Assembly (NCBI GenBank): GCA_044433645.1
Contig: JAWXTK010000023.1
Span: forward strand, 1-31,004
From: JAWXTK01 sp044433645
GTDB taxonomy: Bacteria > Bacteroidota > Bacteroidia > Bacteroidales > Rikenellaceae
Direction: 5' to 3'
Length of the DNA: 31,004 nucleotides
Part shown: in pieces, positions 1 through 7,567 of the stretch
Layout: every line of letters starts with the position of its first letter
Position numbering within the stretch: position 1 is the stretch's first letter
Translations under genes and position numbers: made by a program
Notes under the pieces: generated by a model
What the model saw: the letters and a program-made list of their open reading frames with translations, nothing else
Told to the model about the DNA's origin: nothing
The model's database searches: none

Positions 1-125
1 GATTGAAAACAAGCTAAATAATCGTCCTCGTAAAAGACTCGGATACCTCACACCAAATGAAAAATTTAAACAAATTATTAATATGAATTCAGTTGCATTT
101 GCAGGTTGAATTCAGCACTTAACTT
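1..125 (+). mobile_element. Right end of an IS30-family insertion sequence (partial)
   Basis: The window opens inside an insertion sequence. Positions 2-109 encode the last 35 residues of an IS30-type transposase, and the element should end shortly after its stop codon, before the sulfatase start at 138. The exact right terminal inverted repeat cannot be fixed because the left end is outside the window, so the end given here is approximate. The element lies directly upstream of the sulfatase gene and may have replaced its original promoter. Confidence 0.55.
2..109 (+). CDS. IS30-family transposase, C-terminal fragment (5' end outside window)
   Basis: The frame from position 2 is open to a TGA at 107-109 and gives 35 residues. 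They contain LNNRPRKRLGYLTPNEKF and end in VAFAG. IS30 transposases typically end with an (L)NxRPRK(R/T)LGY-TP segment after the last catalytic Glu of their DDE domain and finish close to VAF. The visible tail is intact, with no frameshift, so the gene may be complete and functional to the left of the window; the catalytic residues are not visible. Family assignment is secure from the tail alone, but subgroup and activity are not. Base composition matches the neighbours. Confidence 0.8.
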   Translation: MENKLNNRPRKRLGYLTPNEKFKQIINMNSVAFAG

Positions 126-137
126 AATTGTAAAAAG

Positions 138-1661
138 ATGAAGCCTAACAAAACACTTTTACTCTCATCTATGGCTCTAATGAGCTTAGGGATAGCAAAT
201 GCTGAGAAAAAACCCAACATTTTATTTATTATCGTAGACGACCAAGACGCTGCTACACTTGATGTGTATGGTGACACAGAATGTGACACACCTAACATAG
301 ACGCGCTAGCTAAGCAAGGTATGGCCTTTACGGGAGCTTATCAAATGGGTTCTTATACTGCTGCTGTGAGTACAGCATCGCGTACCATGATAATGACAGG
401 TATGAGTGTTGCTCAAGCTGAACATACAAAAGAAGCAAATAGAAAAGCTTACAAAAAACCTTCTTACAAAAAACCTTTTGGTAATATGGACGTGGTAACT
501 CCTGATAAACAAGAGTACAATTCTTTGCCAGCTGTATTCTCTAGAGGTGGTTACGAGACTTTTAGAACTTGTAAAAATGGGAACTCTTACTATGCTGCAA
601 ACTTCCTTTTTGATGAGCGTTACGACTTAACTTGCCGTATGGGTAATGATACAAAAGGTAGTAAATGGCATGCAGACCATGTTGTTAAATACTTTGAAAC
701 TAGAAAAGCAAAAGATGAAGCCGATAAAAAACCTTTCTTGGTTTACCTTGGGTTCTCTCATCCTCACGATGCTAGAAATGGTAAGCCTGAGTTGTTAGAA
801 AAATATGGAGCTGAGAATGTGCCAGTGCCTACAAAACTTAACGATAAACTACCTAAACTACCAATTAACTGGTTGCCTAAAAAAACCTTCCTGCATGGTG
901 ACGACGATGTGCGTGATGAAATGAAAGTGCCTGGGGTTATGGATAGACGCGATGAGGTAACTGTTCGTAACGAAAAAGGTAAAGAGTTTGCGTGCATAGA
1001 AAACATAGATATCCAAATTGGTAGAGTAATGGAGGCGCTAGCTGCTACGGGTGAGCTAGAGAATACTTATATCTTCTTTACCTCAGACCATGGTATCGCA
1101 GTTGGTCGCCACTCTTTCATGGGTAAACAAAACCTTTATGAGCATACTTTTAGAGTTCCTTTCTTGGTTGTAGGTCCTGATGTTGCTAAAAATAAAAAGG
1201 TTGTGGGTAACATTTATTTGTCTGATGTTATGCCTTCACTTTGTGATATCGCAGGCATAGAATATCCTGATAATCTATTTGGTAAAAGCTTTAAACCTGT
1301 TATTGAGGGTAAAGCCAAAACTATGCGTGATGTGATGTTTGGTGTGTATTATGGTGGTTCTAAACCTGGTATTCGTTGTGTGAAACAAGGAGATTGGAAA
1401 CTACTGAAATATGATGCTTATGACGGTACAGTGCATGAAACTCAGTTGTTTAACTTAAAAGAAAATCCTTATGAGTTAACAATAGAGCACCACGCGCCTG
1501 AAGTTATCGCTAAAACAGGTAACACACCTAAGAAAAACCAAGTCAACCTAGCTAGTGACCCTAAGTACAAAAAGAAATTAGCTGAAATGGAAGCCTTGCT
1601 TTTAGAGCAAATGATAGCAACTGATGACCCATATAGACTATGGGATCAGCCTAAAAAATAA
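138..1661 (+). CDS. Exported sulfatase, serine-type (S1 family)
   Basis: This 507-residue protein hydrolyses sulfate esters, probably from host or dietary glycans in the periplasm. Residues 1-22 form a signal peptide ending ANA. The alkaline-phosphatase fold follows, with metal-binding Asp34-Asp35, His208/His210, Asp317-His318 and Lys330. The active-site signature reads Ser78-Thr-Ala-Ser-Arg82, where most sulfatases have C/S-x-P-S-R. Ser78 would be oxidised to formylglycine; serine-type enzymes need a radical-SAM maturase (anSME), because FGE acts only on Cys. No maturase gene is in the window. Alanine at the proline position is tolerated in known members. Substrate cannot be read from sequence. 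The start follows an IS30 end by about 28 bases and no good native promoter is visible. A 15-bp hairpin follows the gene. Confidence 0.9.
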   Translation: MKPNKTLLLSSMALMSLGIANAEKKPNILFIIVDDQDAATLDVYGDTECDTPNIDALAKQGMAFTGAYQMGSYTAAVSTASRTMIMTGMSVAQAEHTKEANRKAYKKPSYKKPFGNMDVVTPDKQEYNSLPAVFSRGGYETFRTCKNGNSYYAANFLFDERYDLTCRMGNDTKGSKWHADHVVKYFETRKAKDEADKKPFLVYLGFSHPHDARNGKPELLEKYGAENVPVPTKLNDKLPKLPINWLPKKTFLHGDDDVRDEMKVPGVMDRRDEVTVRNEKGKEFACIENIDIQIGRVMEALAATGELENTYIFFTSDHGIAVGRHSFMGKQNLYEHTFRVPFLVVGPDVAKNKKVVGNIYLSDVMPSLCDIAGIEYPDNLFGKSFKPVIEGKAKTMRDVMFGVYYGGSKPGIRCVKQGDWKLLKYDAYDGTVHETQLFNLKENPYELTIEHHAPEVIAKTGNTPKKNQVNLASDPKYKKKLAEMEALLLEQMIATDDPYRLWDQPKK

Positions 1662-1681
1662 GATATTTAGTCTAAGTTTTA

Positions 1682-1719
1682 AAGTATTGCCAGCTATTTT
1701 GAAGTAGCTGGCAATACTT
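1682..1719 (+). terminator. Hairpin downstream of the sulfatase
   Basis: A perfect 15-bp inverted repeat (1682-1696 with 1705-1719) has an 8-base loop, 20 bases after the sulfatase stop. It is followed by alternating TATATA rather than a pure T tract, so termination is likely but could be weak. Confidence 0.7.
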
Positions 1720-1784
1720 ATATATAGAGGTATTGTTATTTATAGCAAAAAAAGAAAGAATTGAATAATATTCTCATATGAGCG

Positions 1785-1813
1785 TTGCAATAAGAAAAAA
1801 TGTTTTATGTTTG
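1785..1813 (+). promoter_or_regulatory. Candidate promoter for the small ORF at 1931
   Basis: TTG (1785-1787), an 18-base spacer and TATGTTTG (1806-1813) fit the Bacteroidetes -33/-7 consensus. Transcription would start near 1820, leaving a leader of about 110 bases to the ORF at 1931. That leader includes an imperfect hairpin at about 1820-1846. Confidence 0.45.
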
Positions 1814-1930
1814 TAATTGATTAGCAGAGAGAAAACTGCTGATTGTTTAATAAAAAGCGTTTATGCTTTTGTCCAAAAGGTATTCACTTGAGCTACTCTT
1901 GCTATTGAAATCACAGGCCAACTTGAAGGT

Positions 1931-2296
1931 ATGCACAAACGCAATATTGGCGAAACTAAAGACGGTGTGACAGATGTTGAATCAGGCAAACCAACTCCAG
2001 CTCAACTTAAAGAACTTTCTGCAACTATCGCTGCTCAAGCTTTAGTAATTGCAGCCTTAGCTGGTGAAAGCGCGCTAGTGGCTAAATCTGCTAAAGATAA
2101 TAAAAATCCTATGGTGGCTGCAAAAATTACTAAAGAAGAGCAAAAAGCCTTGCTATTAGAAGAGATAAATTATCAACGAAGTAAGGAAGACAAACAAATT
2201 CTTTTGGAAGAAAAACGAATTAAAGCAATAAGAGATGTAGCTATTGCTCAGTACGAAAATACACCCCAAGTAACTTACATTCAATTTGTTAGATAA
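1931..2296 (+). CDS. Hypothetical protein, possibly 5'-truncated
   Basis: I do not recognise this 121-residue product. Residues 1-25 are polar, 26-60 are rich in Ala and Leu (AQALVIAALAGESALVAK), and 65-110 are Lys/Glu-rich and probably helical or coiled-coil. No signal peptide or catalytic motif is visible. Codon choice resembles the well-expressed neighbours, which argues that it is real. The frame stays open upstream of the ATG for 13 sensible codons back to a TGA at 1889, with no other ATG, so the true start may have been lost or the gene may be a decayed remnant. It ends one base before the convergent M50-like gene. Confidence is moderate that it is coding and low on the start. Confidence 0.45.
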   Translation: MHKRNIGETKDGVTDVESGKPTPAQLKELSATIAAQALVIAALAGESALVAKSAKDNKNPMVAAKITKEEQKALLLEEINYQRSKEDKQILLEEKRIKAIRDVAIAQYENTPQVTYIQFVR

Positions 2297-2297
2297 C

Positions 2298-2951
2298 TTA
2301 CTTTGTTAGCGATAAAATCATATCCCATGCCTTTAGTATCTCGTGCCAATACTGTGGCATAAGATAGCAGACTGCTTTTACTATGCCTAGGCGAATGCTT
2401 AGCAGGATTATTGTGGTGTTGAAAATTAGGGCTGCGGCTATGAATAAATAGGAACGAATCAGGCCGTGTTGCTGAATGTCGGTTTGGTAAGAGCCTGTTT
2501 GGCGCCAAAAACATGATAGGTGGAAGGCAAAGCTAAAACCTATGAGTAAGTCAAAGATATAGAGCATATTAGATGCGCCTACTATTCTTAAAAATATGAA
2601 CAAAAATGTGAAGTAGGGCAGACAGTAGGGTGCAAGACTAATGAAAATATCGCCAAAACGTCGCCTACCACTGTGCACTATCGCTCCTGTGCCTTCTTCC
2701 ACATGGAAAGAGTGTATCTTGCGCAGAAACATTAAGCTAACTAGCGTGTGTGAAAGCTCGTGAGCGAAGGTTTGCATCCATTTGATATTGCGCCTAAAAA
2801 GTATTAGGTGCATTAAAAAATAGCCTCCCATGCCATAGAGCATCCAGTAATAAGTGCTTAAGTGAGAGTAGCCCCAAGTAATGGTTGGGATAAATTCTAT
2901 GATAGAGAGCGTGAGTGCGATAAGGATAAGCAGGTAAGAAATAAACTTCAT
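2298..2951 (-). CDS. M50-like integral membrane zinc metalloprotease
   Basis: This 217-residue membrane protein carries a zinc-protease motif, His64-Glu-Leu-Ser-His68, in a hydrophobic context, as in site-2-protease-like (M50/M50B) families. About five or six membrane segments are visible, at roughly 4-20, 33-52, 60-76, 101-123, 127-147 and 166-185. Asp158, in a QTD segment after the fourth or fifth helix, is the best candidate for the third zinc ligand; the classical NxxPxxxLDG motif is not obvious. Such proteins cleave membrane-buried substrates or are inactive relatives, and the substrate here is unknown. Its -7 box sits inside the hairpin loop of the upstream efflux-operon terminator, so it is probably transcribed separately. 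It is convergent with the ORF at 1931. Confidence 0.75.
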   Translation of the reverse strand: MKFISYLLILIALTLSIIEFIPTITWGYSHLSTYYWMLYGMGGYFLMHLILFRRNIKWMQTFAHELSHTLVSLMFLRKIHSFHVEEGTGAIVHSGRRRFGDIFISLAPYCLPYFTFLFIFLRIVGASNMLYIFDLLIGFSFAFHLSCFWRQTGSYQTDIQQHGLIRSYLFIAAALIFNTTIILLSIRLGIVKAVCYLMPQYWHEILKAWDMILSLTK

Positions 2952-2970
2952 CTTGTTGGGGTTTAAAATT

Positions 2971-3019
2971 AAAAAAGGAAATAAATTTATTGCAAATGTA
3001 TAAATTTATTTCCTTTTTT
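2971..3019 (-). terminator. Rho-independent terminator of the efflux operon
   Basis: A perfect 20-bp inverted repeat (2971-2990 with 3000-3019) has a 9-base loop. On the minus strand it begins about 22 bases after the TolC-like stop codon and ends in six T residues. The stem is AT-rich apart from a GG/CC pair. The near symmetry means it could also act on plus-strand transcripts. Confidence 0.85.
2993..3000 (-). promoter_or_regulatory. -7 box of the M50-like gene
   Basis: Read on the minus strand the sequence is TACATTTG, a full match to TAnnTTTG, 41 bases before the start codon at 2951. It lies within the loop of the preceding terminator. No TTTG is seen at the expected -33 position. Confidence 0.5.
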
Positions 3020-3040
3020 ATTATTTAAACAGATTTTTTG

Positions 3041-4429
3041 TTACATATCAATGCCTTTTGCTCGCTGATAATTTAGGTAGGCTAGACGAACATTTGCGCG
3101 CGATTCTATCACATCACTCATGGATTTTTGCCATAAGGCTTGGGCTTCTAATACCTCTGATAGTGTACACATTCCATGTGTGTATTGCTCGCCCATTTGG
3201 CGCAGATTCTCTTTTGCACTTTGCTCGGTGCGCTCCATTAGTTTTAATTCTGCTGTTGATTCACTAACTGTGTTGATTGCTTGTTTGAGCTCTAGGGTCA
3301 TTTGGTGTACTAAATCTTTCTTGGTGTTTTCGGCTATTGCAATTCTGTGGCGCGCAGCAGATGCTTTGTGACGAGTTTCGCTAGCATGAAAAATAGGTAT
3401 GCTAACTACCACCCCTCCTGTAAACGAGGGCGAAGAGCCAAGCATTGTTTGGTTATTTATGCTTAGACCGTTGGTGTAGTTGTAGCTGGCCATGGCTGAG
3501 ATTTGGGGTATAAAATCGCTTTTTGAAAGTTTTAATTCCAGCCCTTTGGCCTCTATATTTTTATCTAGCAGTGAGTATTCAGCGCGCGAGGACACATCGA
3601 GCGAGGGGTCTAACTCAGGCGTTAGGTTGAAATTATCTACCACTTCTAATTCGCTAGTTGTGATGCTCATACCTAACATATAGCATAGATTCATGCGTGA
3701 GAGTGCACGTGCATTTTTAGCCTTTAGTTGGTTTAGCTCGGCTTCACCCACTTTGATTTGCACTTTTAGTAATTCGTTTTGGGTGCAAAGTCCGTTACCT
3801 AGCATATCGTTTACCATTCGATATAGTTCGTCTACAACCTCGCGAAAAGCGTCGGCACTTTGCTGCATTTCATTTACTTTTAGGTAGGTGTAAAATGCCT
3901 CATCGGTTTTAATTATCACCTCTGTTTTGGTTAGATTTTGCTGTATTTGGGCAGTAGCGATGCCAAGTTTAGCTAGTTTTGTAGCCGTAGAAACCTTGCC
4001 TCCCATGTAAATCGGCTGACTAGCTATAAGGCCTGCGCTAAATACAGAGCCTACCTCAAAGTCAAAATCTATGTCGGGCATATAAGCATACGAGCTGAAA
4101 ATTGGCGTGCCGTCTGAGGAATAACCTATAACATTAGGTGTCATAGTGCCTGTGGTTAAATCGGGCGTAAAGGTAGGTAAGTAGCCCCCAGTGATGCTTT
4201 CCGAAAAGCTCATTGTTGAGTACAGATAGCTTGCGCTGGCTGAGATATTGGGGTAGAAATTACTCCTATATGCTTTGTAGGTATCCTTAGAAATATCTAG
4301 GTTGAGCTCCGAATTCTTTACATTAAAGCTGTTCTCTAAGGCCATTTCACGGCATTTGTCCAGAGTTAGAGGCTGGGCAAGGCAGCTAAAGGGTAGCAAA
4401 AATAAGAGAGAATAAAATATATTTTTCAT
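3041..4429 (-). CDS. TolC-family outer membrane efflux protein
   Basis: This 462-residue protein is the outer-membrane channel of a tripartite efflux pump. Residues 1-18 are a signal peptide (cleavage after LA before QP). The mature start, LTLDKCREMALENSFNVKNSELNLDISKD, is typical of outer-membrane efflux proteins. Two repeats of long amphipathic helices follow, near 160-260 and 350-460, with the usual tyrosine-rich beta segments around 55-150 and 300-340. It is the last gene of the operon, 5 bases after the pump gene, and is followed by a 20-bp terminator hairpin. Length and architecture match the family and nothing appears broken. Confidence 0.93.
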   Translation of the reverse strand: MKNIFYSLLFLLPFSCLAQPLTLDKCREMALENSFNVKNSELNLDISKDTYKAYRSNFYPNISASASYLYSTMSFSESITGGYLPTFTPDLTTGTMTPNVIGYSSDGTPIFSSYAYMPDIDFDFEVGSVFSAGLIASQPIYMGGKVSTATKLAKLGIATAQIQQNLTKTEVIIKTDEAFYTYLKVNEMQQSADAFREVVDELYRMVNDMLGNGLCTQNELLKVQIKVGEAELNQLKAKNARALSRMNLCYMLGMSITTSELEVVDNFNLTPELDPSLDVSSRAEYSLLDKNIEAKGLELKLSKSDFIPQISAMASYNYTNGLSINNQTMLGSSPSFTGGVVVSIPIFHASETRHKASAARHRIAIAENTKKDLVHQMTLELKQAINTVSESTAELKLMERTEQSAKENLRQMGEQYTHGMCTLSEVLEAQALWQKSMSDVIESRANVRLAYLNYQRAKGIDM

Positions 4430-4434
4430 AATAC

Positions 4435-7400
4435 TTAACGGATTTTAATTCTAAAAAAGATAGAGTAGAGTATGGGTATGAAAATTAGCGTTACAACAGT
4501 CCCTAGCAGCAGACCACCCATAATCGTGGCAGCCAAAGAGCCAAACATATCGTCACTTAGCAAAGGAATCATACCTAAAATCGTAGTCATAGATGCCATC
4601 ATCACAGGTCTAAAACGCACGGCTGAACTATCTAGGATAGCGTTTTGAGCGTCCTTGCCCGACTTGATTTGTAGATTAATCTCATCCATTAGAACAACCC
4701 CATTTTTGATCATCATGCCTATAAGACCAAGTATGCCACATATAGCCACAAAGCCAAAGGCCTTGCCCGAAATTAGCACTCCAAATACTGCCCCCACAAA
4801 CAATAAAGGCACGCACAAAAGTATGATTAATGGTTTGCGATAGTCCTTAAATAGCATGATTAATATGCCTATCATAAGTATAATTGCAAGAGGTAGGTTG
4901 GCAAAAAGATATTTCATGCTTTGGCTCCTGGCGTGATATTCGCCTTGCCAAGATAGCGTATAGCCCAAAGGTAATTCTATTGCTTCTATGGCCTCGATTA
5001 TCTGACTTCTGGCATCCTCAGCGCCTACGCCAGCTATGGTGTTGCACTGCGCTCGCATAACTCGCTGATTGTCGTGGCGAATAATGACGGGGTCTTCCCA
5101 TTTTAGTTTTATGCCCTCTATGCTTTGGCTTAAGGGTGAGGTTGCAAATAGCGAAGATATTATTTCTTGTTCAGAGACTGCTCCCGTCATTAATCCAGTT
5201 ATGGTTTGTTTGTCTAGTGACTTAAGTGAGGGCATCATAGAGAAGATGGGTGCAGTCTCTAGCTCGTTAATTTTCTCGCCGTTTTTATCCACACACTTTA
5301 TCATTATCTTTTGGCTAGTTGTACCATTATATATAGTTTCAACAGGTATGCCCTCGGTCGAAGCCAAAAGCGAGATACCTACATCTTGGCGACTAAGACC
5401 CATGGCGCGTGCTATGGGTTGCGAGTAATTAACCTCTAGTATGGGCACTTTTTGCTCCCAGTCAGATGTTATGAGGGTTATGTTTTCATTTTCACTCATT
5501 ATCCTTTGAGCCTCGGTGGTTAAGCTGCGCAAAATATCGGGGTCGGGCCCCTTGAACATAACTTCTATGGGGTATTTGCTATACATAAGATTATATCGTT
5601 TAACCCTGATATAAGCCTCGGGGAAGTTGTCGCTTAGGTGTTTTTGCAGCGAGGGTATAGCATCAACAAGTGTTTTCTCATTAGTAAACTCAACTATAAA
5701 ATCAGCGTAAGAAAGTGCAGGTGTAGCTATACTGCGCACCAGGTTATAACGGCTAGCAGTAGCACCAAGTGATGTAGTTACGTGGGTTATATCTTTCTGT
5801 GTGAGAAGATAATCGTTGATTTGCGTGATGTATTTATCTGTGGCCTTAGACGAGTAACTCTCGGGGAGTTTGCACTCAATATACAGCTGATTGTAATTTA
5901 AATCAGGGAAGAAACTCTGGGGCAAAATCTTGTAACCCCACACACTTAAACCCACGCACGCAAGAGCCAAAATAACGGCTATTGTGCGATTGCGAAGCGA
6001 GATAGTTAGTATCTTCCTAAGTGCTGACTGCATCTTTATGGATAGCTTAGATTCAGGCTTGATTTTGGCCTTGACTAGCAGCGTTTTGGCTTGCAGAGGA
6101 ACTACCGTTAGCGAGAGTATCCAGCTTAAGAGTAAAGATACAGCCAAGACAACAAATAAATCTCTAACGTAAACTCCCGTAGTGTCGGGCGAAAGGAAAA
6201 TAGGGAAGAAAGCCAAGATTGCGATAAGCGTTGCGCCCAAAAGTGGCATGGCAGTTTTTTGCCCTATATTACTTAGTGCACGGCTTCTAAGTCTGCCGTT
6301 TTTTAGGTCTATTAATATGCCGTCGACAACCACAATAGCATTATCAACCAACATACCCATGGCCAAAATAAACGATGCAAGCGATACTCTTTGCAGAGTG
6401 CCACCAAAGATAGAAAGGAATAATATTGTGCCTAAAACAGTGATTATAAGCGTTGTACCCAATAAAACACCACTGCGTATGCCCATGCTAAACATCAAAA
6501 CCAGTATGACGATAATAACAGAGAGTATAAGGTTTATGATAAAATTATTTATAGCATCGCTAACTCGCTCGGGCTGGAAAAATACTTTGTGATACTCTAT
6601 GCCCGCGGGCAGTCTCTCGGCGCTGATTTTTGCAAAGAGTTCCTCTACTTTTTTGCCTATTTTTGTGATATCTGTACCCGAAAGTGCAGAAATAGATATG
6701 CCTATGGAGGGTTTGCCGTCAAAGTAAAGAGCATTGCGCACAGGCTCGCTATAATCTTCCTCTACTGAGGCTATGTCTTTTAGGCGAATTTGATCTTTCT
6801 CGTGGCCTGCGATTATTACACTGCCAAGTTGGTCTACTGTACGATAATTGTCGCCTACGCTGACACGTATTCTTTGATTGCCACTGTCAAAATTGCCTGA
6901 ATATATAGTTTGGTTTTGCCCCTTTAGAGTTTGGATAACCTCCATGGGTGAGATACCTAAAGTGGCGATTCTATCTTCGTGAATTGATACATTAATTACG
7001 GGGGCAGTGATGCCATAAAGTTCAACTTTAGACACACCCTCGATATTAAGCATCTCGCGCTTAATGAGCTCGCTGTACTCGGCTAGTTCCTTATTGGAAT
7101 ATCCATCAGAGCTTAAAGCGTAGAACATACCAAACACATCGCCATAGCTGTCTATAACTAAACTTTCTGACGCGCCCTGGGGTAATTTGCCCTGAATATC
7201 ACCTACCTTACGACGCAAAATATCCCAGTATTGCTCCATTTCGTTGTCAGCAACGGTGCTCAGAAGTGAGACGGTAATCATGGATAAGTCAGCCGATGAA
7301 CGGCTCTCAACTCTATCTATGCCTTTCATCGAAAGTATGGCTTTCTCTAGAGGGTCACTTACCTGGAGCTCAACATCATGAGGTGATGCCCCAGGGTAGG

Positions 7401-7563
7401 TTGTGATAACCACAGCCTGAGGAACACTTACCTCGGGGTCTTCTAGCTTGCTCATGTTGTAGTAAGAGCTTATGCCGCCGAGAGTTAATATGGCAACAAA
7501 ATAGTAGACTAGCTTGCTATTTGTTAATGCCCATTTTCCTATATTTAACCTAATTTTTGCCAT
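4435..7563 (-). CDS. RND-family efflux pump, permease subunit
   Basis: This 1042-residue inner-membrane pump exports small molecules using the proton gradient. It has the AcrB-type layout: first helix near 17-36, porter segment 40-330 (KLEDPEVSVPQAVVITTYPG near the start), helices 342-500, second porter segment and helices from about 870 to 1040. In TM4 the relay motif reads GMLVDNAIVVV, with Asp407 kept but Asn at 408, where AcrB has a second Asp. The TM10 lysine is present near 953 (IKNGVVLMDE). The Asp/Asn variant recurs, as far as I recall, in other RND subfamilies and does not by itself imply loss of function. Substrate is unknown. The gene starts 4 bases after the adaptor stop and is transcribed with adaptor and TolC. 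Confidence 0.95.
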   Translation of the reverse strand: MAKIRLNIGKWALTNSKLVYYFVAILTLGGISSYYNMSKLEDPEVSVPQAVVITTYPGASPHDVELQVSDPLEKAILSMKGIDRVESRSSADLSMITVSLLSTVADNEMEQYWDILRRKVGDIQGKLPQGASESLVIDSYGDVFGMFYALSSDGYSNKELAEYSELIKREMLNIEGVSKVELYGITAPVINVSIHEDRIATLGISPMEVIQTLKGQNQTIYSGNFDSGNQRIRVSVGDNYRTVDQLGSVIIAGHEKDQIRLKDIASVEEDYSEPVRNALYFDGKPSIGISISALSGTDITKIGKKVEELFAKISAERLPAGIEYHKVFFQPERVSDAINNFIINLILSVIIVILVLMFSMGIRSGVLLGTTLIITVLGTILFLSIFGGTLQRVSLASFILAMGMLVDNAIVVVDGILIDLKNGRLRSRALSNIGQKTAMPLLGATLIAILAFFPIFLSPDTTGVYVRDLFVVLAVSLLLSWILSLTVVPLQAKTLLVKAKIKPESKLSIKMQSALRKILTISLRNRTIAVILALACVGLSVWGYKILPQSFFPDLNYNQLYIECKLPESYSSKATDKYITQINDYLLTQKDITHVTTSLGATASRYNLVRSIATPALSYADFIVEFTNEKTLVDAIPSLQKHLSDNFPEAYIRVKRYNLMYSKYPIEVMFKGPDPDILRSLTTEAQRIMSENENITLITSDWEQKVPILEVNYSQPIARAMGLSRQDVGISLLASTEGIPVETIYNGTTSQKIMIKCVDKNGEKINELETAPIFSMMPSLKSLDKQTITGLMTGAVSEQEIISSLFATSPLSQSIEGIKLKWEDPVIIRHDNQRVMRAQCNTIAGVGAEDARSQIIEAIEAIELPLGYTLSWQGEYHARSQSMKYLFANLPLAIILMIGILIMLFKDYRKPLIILLCVPLLFVGAVFGVLISGKAFGFVAICGILGLIGMMIKNGVVLMDEINLQIKSGKDAQNAILDSSAVRFRPVMMASMTTILGMIPLLSDDMFGSLAATIMGGLLLGTVVTLIFIPILYSIFFRIKIR

Positions 7564-7567
7564 AGCA

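Noticed and set aside
1863..1970. Short reading frame from ATG 1863 (about 35 codons) before the ORF at 1931
   Set aside because: It runs out of frame through the region whose other frame has the better codon pattern, is Leu-repetitive and ends without a recognisable feature. It is probably a shadow.
3058..6592. Several plus-strand open frames of 60-136 codons opposite the efflux operon
   Set aside because: They mirror strong minus-strand coding sequence, have no family features, and lack promoters or spacing of their own.
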